This document shows positions 25,781 through 33,704 of a stretch of 64,000 nt of DNA, in pieces. This DNA is from Bacteroidota bacterium (lineage in GTDB: Bacteria > Bacteroidota > Bacteroidia > J057 > JADKCL01): the NCBI GenBank assembly GCA_016718825.1, contig JADKCL010000004.1:62001-126000 (forward strand), read 5' to 3'. The notes under the pieces are model-generated. The model did no database searches. It saw only the letters and a list, made by a program, of their open reading frames with translations, and had not been told where the DNA came from. A program made the position numbers and the translations under genes. Each line of letters begins with the position of its first letter. Positions within the stretch are counted from its first letter, which is position 1.

Positions 25781-26173
25781 TCAAGCGTCGCGTTGGATTT
25801 TGATTTGCATCAAGGTTGCGATCGACCTTGCCCTCTGCTTGGCACGTTCTGCGTTTTCGCCTTCAAACAATTCATCCACGGCTGCATCAAAATGACCGAG
25901 CCAAACCTCAAAATCTTCGCGATCCAGCTTCGAAAGGCGGTTGAGATGGATATGTACCGCCATTGGATCTCCCTGATAATCCCCGGTTTGGAAAAGCAGG
26001 GATTCCCAAAAGCTCGCAATTTTCGGGATATGGTGTGCTAAATCCAACGGAACAACTTGTGTGAAAAACCTACCGATTTGGGGGTCGACCATCAATCTTT
26101 CGTACAATGCCAAAATCAATTCGTCAAGATCCGCACGGGATAAAAGTTCTCTTTTTGCATTGTGTGCTGCCAT
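25781..26173 (-). CDS. Group III truncated hemoglobin
   Basis: 130 residues from the ATG at 26173. The frame stays open further upstream, but that extension has no globin character. Globin features: LILALYERLMVDPQIGRFF (B helix with Tyr), LAHHIPKIASFWESLLF (E region with paired His and the FW pair) and MAVHIHLNRLSKLDREDFEVWL, whose HIHL carries the proximal heme His. Truncated globins of this group bind oxygen, nitric oxide or other small ligands and are common beside oxygen-limited respiration genes. It is transcribed away from the 26286 gene, and the cbb3 cluster follows 1.2 kb further on; a link to low-oxygen physiology is inferred. Confidence 0.85.
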   Translation of the reverse strand: MAAHNAKRELLSRADLDELILALYERLMVDPQIGRFFTQVVPLDLAHHIPKIASFWESLLFQTGDYQGDPMAVHIHLNRLSKLDREDFEVWLGHFDAAVDELFEGENAERAKQRARSIATLMQIKIQRDA

Positions 26174-26176
26174 TTT

Positions 26177-26184
26177 CAAAGCTA
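26177..26184 (-). promoter_or_regulatory. -7 element of the truncated hemoglobin gene
   Basis: TAGCTTTG on the minus strand matches TAnnTTTG and ends 3 bases before the ATG at 26173. The best upstream TTG (26203-26201) is 16 bases away, slightly shorter than usual. Confidence 0.4.
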
Positions 26185-26268
26185 TCGAATCTTGTGGCGC
26201 CAATCTGCTTCGCAAGGAAGATTTTTCTGCAAAATCCGCTGTAGAATTCGTGCAGGAATACATTTTCC

Positions 26269-26276
26269 TATCTTTG
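26269..26276 (+). promoter_or_regulatory. -7 element of the 26286 gene
   Basis: TATCTTTG matches TAnnTTTG and ends 9 bases before the ATG at 26286. No clear TTG at the expected upstream distance. Confidence 0.4.
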
Positions 26277-26285
26277 TCCAAATTC

Positions 26286-26543
26286 ATGGGTATGGCATCG
26301 ACGACCAAGATCAATCTACAATTGCGGCATTGGCCCATCATCAGATGGGTAAAATTGGCCATGGGATTGATGTTTGTTGCTGCTGGAATGGATGGCAATG
26401 AGCCTGTAATCGCAGTTTTTGGTGGCTTGTTGGCCGCTTCCTCCATTTTCGGAATCAGCCGTTGCGACAACGGTTGTGCCATGCCATTCAGCTCTGAGGA
26501 TCTCGATTCACACGACAAACAAGGCGTCAAAGATGGCAATTGA
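26286..26543 (+). CDS. Small membrane protein (DUF2892-like)
   Basis: 85 residues. A basic N-terminus is followed by two short hydrophobic segments (IIRWVKLAMGLMFVAAGM and VIAVFGGLLAASSIFGI), then ISRCDNGCAMP with two Cys and a polar tail. Two-helix proteins with this layout are usually assigned to DUF2892 or the YgaP-like membrane part, often near rhodanese or thiol genes. Start chosen at 26286 because it follows a TATCTTTG element; the frame is open upstream but without coding character. The 3' end overlaps the next gene by 11 bp, implying coupled translation. Confidence 0.65.
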   Translation: MGMASTTKINLQLRHWPIIRWVKLAMGLMFVAAGMDGNEPVIAVFGGLLAASSIFGISRCDNGCAMPFSSEDLDSHDKQGVKDGN

Positions 26544-27375
26544 TTATATTCTCACACACCAATGCCCTGTAAAACAGGAGCTTGATGAGCAGGCGATCAT
26601 TCATCTTGTAAAATCCAAGAGTCGCGCAGAAGCACTCCTTCAGCGGTTTATGGACCAAGGTATGCGCCGCGAAGAAGCCATGAACGCGAAGTTTGGCATC
26701 TCTACCGTCAAGCCCTCCGGCGAATCCGGCGTCGAAACCGTCACGGTCGGTTCACTGTTCAAACAAGCAGAACTGCTCGACGACCATCGCGATGCCTGTA
26801 GCGGCTGCCCTGCGAGTGGTGGCAGGCCTTTTGGCTGCTATGATTCGATCAATTATCCGATTTCAGAGGCTGCCGAAGAATGGATCGCCCGGATGGCAGC
26901 AAAGGCGATTTCGGCAGGGATGCCCAACAGCATTCTTGTACAATTTATTCTCGATCAGAACGTTACGGGCGAGCCGTTTGCCAAAATGCGTTCCAGCGAG
27001 AACACGAAATACCTAGAAGCGGAGTTTCCGATCGAGGTTGAGGTGGAAACCGACGAAAACACCCCGTTGCTGATCGATACCAACCAATTGTTGGAAATGT
27101 TTTTTGCTGTCGGCGAAATGGGCGACGTCCACCAGCAATTCCTGCTGTTCTTCACAGGGGGACTCACGATCCAAGACCAAGCTCCGGACATGTCCAAAAG
27201 CGGCATCGAATATCAAGTTGCCGAACTGCGGAATGCGGAAGGACCGACCCGTTTTTGGGTCTTCCGAATGACCGACCAACTGAACGATGATCGCTCCATC
27301 CGTCAGATCAAGGCGTTTTTTCGGTCGGTGTTTCTGGCGCAGTGTAGTCAGTCGACGATTTTGCTCGACTACTAG
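26533..27375 (+). CDS. Conserved hypothetical cytoplasmic protein
   Basis: 280 residues; I do not recognise a family. Two parts are visible: residues about 1-160 include a CSGCPASGGRPFGCYDS segment (four cysteine-type ligands in a short window: C, C and C within 15 residues) and a helical stretch (EEWIARMAAKAISAGMP). Residues about 160-280 are alternating strands and helices (FPIEVEVETDENTPLLIDTN, QLLEMFFAVGEMGDVHQQFL). No signal peptide. It overlaps the small membrane protein gene upstream by 11 bp, and its 3' end overlaps safE on the other strand by 68 bp. The Cys cluster may bind metal; this is inference. Confidence 0.75.
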   Translation: MAIDYILTHQCPVKQELDEQAIIHLVKSKSRAEALLQRFMDQGMRREEAMNAKFGISTVKPSGESGVETVTVGSLFKQAELLDDHRDACSGCPASGGRPFGCYDSINYPISEAAEEWIARMAAKAISAGMPNSILVQFILDQNVTGEPFAKMRSSENTKYLEAEFPIEVEVETDENTPLLIDTNQLLEMFFAVGEMGDVHQQFLLFFTGGLTIQDQAPDMSKSGIEYQVAELRNAEGPTRFWVFRMTDQLNDDRSIRQIKAFFRSVFLAQCSQSTILLDY

Positions 27376-28096
27376 CCTTACCACCTTCGATTTTTTCACA
27401 ACAGGACATTTTCACCTTTCCAGGTTCGGAGCCGGCTTCCATTTTGGGGCTGAGGTAGGGAATTCCCAGTGCCATCCCGCGCAACAGAAAGAGGGTGCCC
27501 ATGAAGGTCATCACGACCGGCATGACAAAGCGTGACTTGTTGCGCAACCAACCCGTGAGCCATTTTCCCGACCAAGACAGGCTGAGCATCAGCGGCAAAG
27601 TTCCGAGACCGAAAAGGGCCATTTTTGCCATTCCTTCCCAGGCATACGTCGAATTGGCTGCGAGGAAAAGCCCTGCATAGACAAGACCGCAAGGCAAGAT
27701 GCCGTTCATCAAACCTAAAGCAAAAAGACCTCCCAATCCACGGATTTGCATGATCTTCCCCATTCCGCGCCGCCAAGCACGGTTCAGGAAATTGTCACTG
27801 GACTGGGCTCTTTTACCAAATACCCCATAATGCTTGAGGGCAATCAGGATCAAAATGGCTCCCAATGCCAATGAAAACCAACGTTGCATTTCAAACATGG
27901 CTGCAGCGACACCGAGCAAAGCCACGATGCCACCGAGCATGCTGTAGGTGAGCAACCTACCGACATTGTACAGCAATCGCCCCAACAGGTAGCGCCACCC
28001 TTGTCTTTCCGTTCCCGGCAAAGCCAAGGCGATCGGTCCGCACATGCCCAAGCAGTGCAGGCTACCAACCAAACCGGTGAGAAAGGCTGCGAGCAT
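27308..28096 (-). CDS. SafE/TauE-type membrane protein of the cbb3 locus
   Basis: 262 residues with about six transmembrane helices. The N-terminus AFLTGLVGSLHCLGMCGPIA and the mid-protein GLMNGILPCGLVYAGL are the two hallmark repeats of the sulfite-exporter TauE/SafE (UreH-like) family member found in cbb3 oxidase clusters, with conserved His and Cys suited to copper handling. A Ser/Thr/Glu-rich tail with MSCCEK follows. It is the last gene of the cbb3 operon, starting 1 bp after ccoH ends. It is expected to help copper delivery to, or maturation of, the oxidase. Its 3' end is convergent with and overlaps the 26533 gene. Confidence 0.85.
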   Translation of the reverse strand: MLAAFLTGLVGSLHCLGMCGPIALALPGTERQGWRYLLGRLLYNVGRLLTYSMLGGIVALLGVAAAMFEMQRWFSLALGAILILIALKHYGVFGKRAQSSDNFLNRAWRRGMGKIMQIRGLGGLFALGLMNGILPCGLVYAGLFLAANSTYAWEGMAKMALFGLGTLPLMLSLSWSGKWLTGWLRNKSRFVMPVVMTFMGTLFLLRGMALGIPYLSPKMEAGSEPGKVKMSCCEKIEGGKASSRAKSSTDYTAPETPTEKTP

Positions 28097-28097
28097 A

Positions 28098-28553
28098 TCA
28101 GATTAGAATTTGTTCCTCATAATAGTACTCCGTTGCCTGCTCCGACCACTCGATTTGAATCTGCCAGAGCCCTTGGGCGCGCTCACGCATGCTCACCCAT
28201 TGCATTCCCGACTCGTCGGTGAGCAAATCAATGCTGAAGTCCTTGGTTGGATCCGAGGGACGGAAAAAAGTCACTTTCCCTTTCAAGTTACCCTTGGAAA
28301 AATTGGGGAATGAAATTTCGAGGGCCTTGGTTGCCGCAAGCACCTTGATGACAGGCTTTTGCGCTGGTGAAATACCCCGAATAGACTTATCAATCTGTTC
28401 TTGATAAGCAATCTCCTTGGCGTAGTAATCGTCGGATATCAACGGCACATCATTGTTGATCATAATGGTCACGGCCGTGATGATTCCACCGATGAAGATT
28501 GCAAAGGCAGCGACAATTCCAATCGGCCACCATTCTCTTTTTTTCTTGCTCAT
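28098..28553 (-). CDS. ccoH: FixH/CcoH family protein
   Basis: About 151 residues from the ATG at 28553 (an ATG seven codons earlier overlaps ccoG and is less likely). One N-terminal transmembrane helix (WWPIGIVAAFAIFIGGIITA) precedes a periplasmic beta domain (VTFFRPSDPTKDFSI ... GLWQIQIEWSE) typical of FixH. FixH/CcoH is required for assembly and stability of cbb3 cytochrome oxidase. It starts 4 bp after the ccoG stop and is followed 1 bp later by safE, so it is firmly inside the operon. YYAKEIAYQEQI after the membrane helix is the characteristic FixH motif. Confidence 0.85.
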   Translation of the reverse strand: MSKKKREWWPIGIVAAFAIFIGGIITAVTIMINNDVPLISDDYYAKEIAYQEQIDKSIRGISPAQKPVIKVLAATKALEISFPNFSKGNLKGKVTFFRPSDPTKDFSIDLLTDESGMQWVSMRERAQGLWQIQIEWSEQATEYYYEEQILI

Positions 28554-28557
28554 GATC

Positions 28558-29946
28558 TTAAAACATTGGTCCACTAAAAGAAGTACTCAAGGTACGGATC
28601 ACCTCACCCTTTTCAACAACATCGATTTCGAGATCGAAGCTCATTCCTTTGATTTCCTCTTTGGGAAGTTCCACCAAAACGTCACCTGTGGCGGCTTTTC
28701 CGCCTTCAAGTTCCAAATGCGGCGCTCCCAAAACCGTAATCTTGCCCTTTGAATCGTGCAAACGGAAGTCCAGATGGCGGTCCTCCTTGGATTTATTCAC
28801 GACAGAGAGGCTGTAGAGATTGGTGATATTGCCTGAATTGGTTGTGGCATAAGTCTGACCGGGCGCTCTGAGAAGGGTCATTTTCAGGTTTCCAGAGGTC
28901 ACCAAGAGTCCGATGAAGGATCCGATGAGAACTGTCAGGACACCCATATAAAGATAGGTGCGTGGTGTAAGCCTGAATTTGGTGTTGTTGACAATCTGAT
29001 TGTGGGATGCGTATCTCACGAGCCCCTTGGGCTTGCCAATTTTGTCCATGACTTCGTCACAGGCATCGATACAGGCGGTACAGGCCACGCATTCCAATTG
29101 ATTGCCATTGCGAATATCAATGCCGGTCGGGCAAACGGCAACGCAAAGTTTGCAGTCGATGCAATCTCCGGTCGTCGAAACTTCGCTATTTTTCTTTAGT
29201 TTCCCTCTCGGCTCGCCGCGTACATTGTCGTAGCTTACGGCCAAGGTATTTTGGTCAATCATGACACCTTGAAGACGACCGTAAGGGCACATGTAGATGC
29301 AGGCCTGCTCTCTGAAATAAGAGAATACAAAATAGAACACGCCGGTATTGATGAGCACAAATCCGAAAAGGAGAGGATGCTCCATCGGGGAATCACGAAC
29401 ATAACCCAAAACCGTATCCATCCCCAAAAAGAAGGCGATCACTGTATGGCTGACCCAAAATGCGATCAGAAGGAAAATGGTGTGTTTCAGAAGCCGCTTC
29501 CGAATCTTTTCCCCGTTCCAATCCTGGGCTTTCAGCTTCCGCTGCTTGGTATAATCACCTTCAATCCAATATTCGATGCGGCGATAGACCATTTCCAGGA
29601 ATATGGTTTGTGGGCATGCCCATCCGCACCATATTCTTCCCAAGATGGCGGTAAAAAGGAAAATGAAAATGATAAAGGTGACGGCAAAGATGGCAAACAA
29701 AACAAAGTCTTGCGGCCAGAATGCAAAGCCAAAAATGATGAACTTGCGCTGAAGTACATCCAGCAAGAAGAAGGGTTCACCGTTGACTTTGATCCACGGA
29801 ATGCCAAAAAAGATGATCAGTAATACAAAGCTGACGATCCGTCTAGCATTAAAAAACCGTCCACTCGGACGTTTGGGGAAGAACCCGACACGACGACCAG
29901 AGTTGTTTACATTGTAGAGCTGATCGCGAAATTCTGCAGATTCCAT
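28558..29946 (-). CDS. ccoG: Cytochrome c oxidase accessory protein CcoG (FixG/RdxA)
   Basis: 462 residues. It has five or so transmembrane helices, and AILGRIWCGWACPQTIFLEM and EQACIYMCPYGRLQGVM as the membrane-embedded Cys motifs. Two 4Fe-4S motifs follow (CIDCKLCVAVCPTGIDI and CVACTACIDACDEVM) with a periplasmic Ig-like C-terminal domain (about 350-462). CcoG is a Cu(II) reductase or iron-sulfur protein needed to make cbb3 oxidase. It is located between ccoP and ccoH in the operon. All cysteine motifs are intact and the length is normal. Confidence 0.93.
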   Translation of the reverse strand: MESAEFRDQLYNVNNSGRRVGFFPKRPSGRFFNARRIVSFVLLIIFFGIPWIKVNGEPFFLLDVLQRKFIIFGFAFWPQDFVLFAIFAVTFIIFIFLFTAILGRIWCGWACPQTIFLEMVYRRIEYWIEGDYTKQRKLKAQDWNGEKIRKRLLKHTIFLLIAFWVSHTVIAFFLGMDTVLGYVRDSPMEHPLLFGFVLINTGVFYFVFSYFREQACIYMCPYGRLQGVMIDQNTLAVSYDNVRGEPRGKLKKNSEVSTTGDCIDCKLCVAVCPTGIDIRNGNQLECVACTACIDACDEVMDKIGKPKGLVRYASHNQIVNNTKFRLTPRTYLYMGVLTVLIGSFIGLLVTSGNLKMTLLRAPGQTYATTNSGNITNLYSLSVVNKSKEDRHLDFRLHDSKGKITVLGAPHLELEGGKAATGDVLVELPKEEIKGMSFDLEIDVVEKGEVIRTLSTSFSGPMF

Positions 29947-30047
29947 ATAGACTAGATTTTTTCAAGAACGCTTCGATCAAATAAAATATTCGGAAGCAAA
30001 GGCGGCGATAAACTTCCCACCTTATGCTTCCGAAATTACGTGGCTTA

Positions 30048-30911
30048 TTATTGCGGTTGTGTAACCGCGGTATCATTGGCAGCAGAATCTACTGCTACTT
30101 GAGCTGGTTCGGCACCTGCCACAACACCCTCAGGTGCACGTGGATTGGCGGGTTTGGAACCTTGCTTTGACAGAATATAGCTCGCAATTGCGAGACGCTC
30201 TTGGGAAGGGATCCGATCCTTCCAAGAAATCATCGATTTGCCCGGGACACCATTGGTGATTGTGGCATAAAGATTCTTGATTTCACCACCATGAAGCCAG
30301 AATTCGTCAGTGAGATTGGGGCCCGATTCTCCACCCATATCCTTACGGTGACAGGTCGCGCAATTCTCAACAAACACGGCCTCGGCGGCGGTCAATCGAC
30401 CTGGATCTGTAACCAGAATCAACTGATCATCTGGCAATTCCACGCTCTTGTAAGTTTCAGCAGCAGTTGCCATTTCGAGCTCATATTCCTCTTTACTGGT
30501 CGGTCCCGTGCCAAGGAATTCATAGTGCACCATATAAACCACTGCGAAAATAATGGATCCGATAAAGATGAACCGCAACCATGCCGGCATGGGATTGTCC
30601 AACTCGCGAATACCATCGTATTCATGGTCGGTTTCAGGGTCAGGCGCATTTCGACCGACGATTCCGTCCCAAATATATTTGATGGACAGGTGGCTCGAAT
30701 CTTTCACCGTCAAGACGGTGGCGATATAGCCGATGAGCAAGGCAATAATCACCAAGATGTAAATCAGAATCCTGATTTCACCCAAGAAACTCTCCTCCAG
30801 TCTCACCGGAGGTTTTTCGGCTGCGAAGAGCGAAACGGAAGCCAGCATGAAGAAGGCACCGCTCAATATTGCCCTGAAATGCCGCGAAAGAAATTGAACT
30901 ATCGTTTTCAT
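30048..30911 (-). CDS. ccoP: cbb3-type cytochrome c oxidase subunit III (CcoP)
   Basis: 287 residues from the ATG at 30911, chosen because it gives an N-terminal hydrophobic segment and sits 10 bp after ccoQ. Features: a signal-like hydrophobic stretch (AILSGAFFMLASVSLFA), a second helix (IRILIYILVIIALLIGY), the CcoP hallmark RELDNPMPAWLRFIF, a third helix (FIGSIIFAVVYMVHYEF) and one heme c domain with FVENCATCHRKDMGG and axial Met in GKSMISW. Classical CcoP has two heme c domains; this one has a single CxxCH, a form common in Bacteroidota. It passes electrons to the CcoNO core. The C-terminus is an Ala/Pro tail. Confidence 0.9.
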   Translation of the reverse strand: MKTIVQFLSRHFRAILSGAFFMLASVSLFAAEKPPVRLEESFLGEIRILIYILVIIALLIGYIATVLTVKDSSHLSIKYIWDGIVGRNAPDPETDHEYDGIRELDNPMPAWLRFIFIGSIIFAVVYMVHYEFLGTGPTSKEEYELEMATAAETYKSVELPDDQLILVTDPGRLTAAEAVFVENCATCHRKDMGGESGPNLTDEFWLHGGEIKNLYATITNGVPGKSMISWKDRIPSQERLAIASYILSKQGSKPANPRAPEGVVAGAEPAQVAVDSAANDTAVTQPQ

Positions 30912-30921
30912 AATAGAGCTA

Positions 30922-31119
30922 TCAAGGTTGAGTGGTGGCAGATGAATCATTGTCTTCCAGGTCAAGCGGCACTGCGGCCATATAGTTGGCATGCTGCTTG
31001 CGCATCAGGAGTACGTAGACGCCTAAACCGAGGAAGAAGATGAAGAAAATCAGCAAGGAGATCATCGGATAAATCTCTATCCCTGCAATACCTTCGAAAA
31101 AATGCTTGATGTAACGCAT
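30922..31119 (-). CDS. ccoQ: CcoQ/FixQ-like small subunit
   Basis: 65 residues with one transmembrane helix (MISLLIFFIFFLGLGVYVLL) and a polar C-terminus. Position between ccoNO (13 bp away) and ccoP (10 bp away), together with size, identifies it as the CcoQ-type accessory subunit that stabilises cbb3 oxidase. Sequence conservation in this family is low, so identification rests mainly on context. Confidence 0.8.
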   Translation of the reverse strand: MRYIKHFFEGIAGIEIYPMISLLIFFIFFLGLGVYVLLMRKQHANYMAAVPLDLEDNDSSATTQP

Positions 31120-31132
31120 AATATCCTCCTGA

Positions 31133-33331
31133 TTATTGTGGGTTTACTGCGGATGAATCAGCTGGTGCAGGCACTGCTGCGGGGGCGGCAGGAGCAGTTT
31201 CGGCAACCGGCGCAAGCACCACAGGTTTTACCTTGATGTCTTTGCCCAATCTTTGCAGGTAGGCAATCATGGCAATGATTTCCTTGGTCTCCGAGGTTTT
31301 GATCTTGGATTTCTCCAAGCTAGCCTGGATTTCCAGTGCCTGATTGTGCAGGACCGCGTCTGCATTGGCAATGAGGCTATCGCTGTAAGGCACTCCCATG
31401 GCCTGCATGGCTTTGAGCTTTGTAGCTGTCAAGCTGATGTCAAGCTCTTTTTCGCCCATATGTGCATAAGCCGGCATGATAGAACCCGGAGATACCGAAC
31501 GCGGGTCAATCATGTGGCGATAATGCCAGTCATCTCCCCAACGGCCACCGACGCGGTGCAAATCCGGACCGGTACGCTTGGATCCCCATTGGAAAGGATG
31601 GTCATAAACATATTCGCCAGCCTTGGAATATTCGCCTTGGTAGCGCAACTCCTCGTTTCTGAAGGGACGTACCATTTGTGAGTGACAGAGGTAACAACCT
31701 TCACGGATGTAAAGGTCACGACCCTCCAATTCGAGCGGTGTATAAGGCTTTACACTCGCAATGGTCGGAACATTGCTCTTGACCAAGAATGTCGGGATCA
31801 ATTCAATAAAAGTCCCCACGAGGAGCAAAAGCAAGGTCAAAACAAGCATCTGAACTGGCTTGCGCTCGATCCAGCGGTGCCAATAGGTATCGGAATGCGC
31901 TCCCTTGTCCAAGGCTGGCGCTTCAGCTTTCTCTTCTTTCAAGAATGTGCCAGACTTGATGGTTTTGATCAAGTTATAGACCATTAGCAATGCCCCGATG
32001 AGGTAGAGCAAACCTCCTAACGAACGCAGCATGTACATCGGTACAATTTGGGTCACGGTTTCCAAGAAATTGGGATGCTCCAAAAAGCCGTTGCCGTCAA
32101 ATTGCTTCCACATCAAACCCTGCACGATACCTGCGATGTACATCGGCACGGCATAGACGACGATACCCATGGTTCCGATCCAGAAGTGGGCGGTGGCAAG
32201 TTTGGTGCTATGGAGTTTGGTATTCCAGAGTCTTGGTACGAGCCAATAGAGAATACCGAAGGTCATGAAGCCGTTCCAACCCAAGCCACCGACGTGCACG
32301 TGGGCAACAATCCAGTCGGTAAAGTGGGCAATGGCAGTGACGTTTTTCAAGGAGAGCATCGGCCCTTCGAATGTCGCCATGCCGTAGCAGGTCACTGCGA
32401 CCACAAAAAACTTCAACACGGGCTCTTGACGCACTTTGTCCCAAGAACCGCGCAAGGTGAGCAAACCGTTGATCATACCACCCCAGCTTGGTGCGATAAG
32501 CATGATCGAAAATACGGTTCCCAGAGACTGGGCCCAGTCTGGAAGGGAGGTATAGAGCAAGTGGTGAGGACCCGCCCAGATATAAAGGAAAACCAATGAC
32601 CAAAAGTGTACGATCGAAAGTTTATAGGAATAGACAGGACGACCCGCAGCCTTGGGCAAAAAGTAGTACATCAAACCCAAAATCGGTGTGGTAAGGAAGA
32701 ATGCCACAGCATTGTGACCATACCACCATTGCACCAAGGCATCTTGAACGCCGGCATACATGGAGTAGCTTTTGGTCAGCGACACAGGGTACTCCATGGA
32801 GTTGACAATGTGCAATACTGCGATTGCAACCCAAGTTGCGACGTAGAACCAGATGGCCACATACAGGTGGCGCTCACGGCGCTTGATCATCGTCCCAAAC
32901 ATGTTGATGCCAAACACCACCCAGACCAAAGTGATCATGATGTCGATCGGCCACTCCAATTCAGCATATTCCTTTCCAGTCGTAAAACCGAGCGGCAAGG
33001 AAATCGCTGCACATAGAATGATGAATTGCCAACCCCAGAAGTGAATGTTGCTCAGCAAATCACTGAACATCCTCGCCTTGAGGAGGCGTTGGAGAGAATA
33101 ATAAACACCCATGAACATCCCGTTGCCCACAAATGCAAAAATGATCGCATTGGTGTGCAAAGGCCGTAAACGGCCAAAAGAGGTGTACTCGATGCCCATA
33201 TTCAGAGCAGGAAAGGCCAATTGTAAGGCCACTAGGAGTCCGACCAGCATCCCCACGATCCCAAAAATGACCGTGGCCATGCCGAATTTTCGGACAATCC
33301 CGTTGTCGTAATAAAATGTTTCTACCGCCAT
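31133..33331 (-). CDS. ccoN: Fused cbb3-type cytochrome c oxidase subunits I and II (CcoNO)
   Basis: 732 residues, a natural fusion frequent in Bacteroidota. Residues 1-470 are CcoN with twelve membrane helices. The heme and copper ligands are visible: His59 (RPLHTNAI), His206 (WYGHNAVAFF), the pair His256-His257 (GPHHLLY), and His344/His346 (WIVAHVHVGGLGW). After a linker and one more membrane helix, residues about 490-660 are CcoO, the heme c subunit, with REGCYLCHSQMVRPF and the axial-Met region GSIMPAYAHM. The C-terminus is an Ala/Pro/Val linker. This is the high-affinity terminal oxidase, reducing O2 while pumping protons. It precedes ccoQ and ccoP by short gaps. Confidence 0.95.
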   Translation of the reverse strand: MAVETFYYDNGIVRKFGMATVIFGIVGMLVGLLVALQLAFPALNMGIEYTSFGRLRPLHTNAIIFAFVGNGMFMGVYYSLQRLLKARMFSDLLSNIHFWGWQFIILCAAISLPLGFTTGKEYAELEWPIDIMITLVWVVFGINMFGTMIKRRERHLYVAIWFYVATWVAIAVLHIVNSMEYPVSLTKSYSMYAGVQDALVQWWYGHNAVAFFLTTPILGLMYYFLPKAAGRPVYSYKLSIVHFWSLVFLYIWAGPHHLLYTSLPDWAQSLGTVFSIMLIAPSWGGMINGLLTLRGSWDKVRQEPVLKFFVVAVTCYGMATFEGPMLSLKNVTAIAHFTDWIVAHVHVGGLGWNGFMTFGILYWLVPRLWNTKLHSTKLATAHFWIGTMGIVVYAVPMYIAGIVQGLMWKQFDGNGFLEHPNFLETVTQIVPMYMLRSLGGLLYLIGALLMVYNLIKTIKSGTFLKEEKAEAPALDKGAHSDTYWHRWIERKPVQMLVLTLLLLLVGTFIELIPTFLVKSNVPTIASVKPYTPLELEGRDLYIREGCYLCHSQMVRPFRNEELRYQGEYSKAGEYVYDHPFQWGSKRTGPDLHRVGGRWGDDWHYRHMIDPRSVSPGSIMPAYAHMGEKELDISLTATKLKAMQAMGVPYSDSLIANADAVLHNQALEIQASLEKSKIKTSETKEIIAMIAYLQRLGKDIKVKPVVLAPVAETAPAAPAAVPAPADSSAVNPQ

Positions 33332-33393
33332 ATTATTTGCGTTGAATTCAGGGTAAAATTCTCGTTGTCGCTCATCGAAATGGATGATGAATA

Positions 33394-33615
33394 TCAGGCT
33401 TGCGGCTGACTTGGCTCAAGGTTTGTAGGTGCGGCATCTGTCAGAGTTGGCGTCTTTTGGTCTTTTTGTTGCAATTCGCCAGGCTCAAACAACATTCTCA
33501 CCGATGGGGTGTAGGTATCGTCGTACTGACCGGAGCGGATGGACCAAAGGAAACCCACCAAGAAAACCAATGCCATCGCGATGCTGCAGCCGATTAATAA
33601 ATAGAAGATGGTCAT
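33394..33615 (-). CDS. ccoS: cbb3 oxidase assembly protein CcoS
   Basis: 73 residues from the ATG at 33615. The N-terminus TIFYLLIGCSIAMALVFLVG is the family-typical single helix, followed by WSIRSGQYDDTYTPSVRML, matching the CcoS signature FxWAxxxGQFDDxxxPxxRxL. CcoS is needed for heme and copper insertion into cbb3 oxidase. The frame is open 27 codons further upstream, but that extension is encoded by a short tandem repeat and is not a plausible protein. It lies between ccoI and ccoNO. Confidence 0.88.
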   Translation of the reverse strand: MTIFYLLIGCSIAMALVFLVGFLWSIRSGQYDDTYTPSVRMLFEPGELQQKDQKTPTLTDAAPTNLEPSQPQA

Positions 33616-33621
33616 AATGGG

Positions 33622-33662
33622 GAATTGAGAATTGAGAATTGAGAATGGAAAATGGAAAATGG
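33622..33662. repeat. Short tandem repeats upstream of ccoS
   Basis: Three copies of GAATTGA-type octamers (AATTGAGA) followed by two to three copies of ATGGAAA, 41 bp in all, directly upstream of the ccoS start. Simple intergenic microsatellite of a kind scattered in Bacteroidota genomes; it may vary in copy number. Confidence 0.75.
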
Positions 33663-33704
33663 AGAAACGAAGTTCGGCGAAGCCAATTAGCAGCATTGCA
33701 ATTG

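Noticed and set aside
26174..26539. N-terminal extension of the truncated hemoglobin gene
   Set aside because: The extension is antisense to the small membrane protein gene at 26286 and is not globin-like; ATG 26173 gives the correct family length.
30201..31043. 280-codon plus-strand frame opposite ccoP/ccoQ
   Set aside because: Shadow of the heme c subunit genes; no family features.
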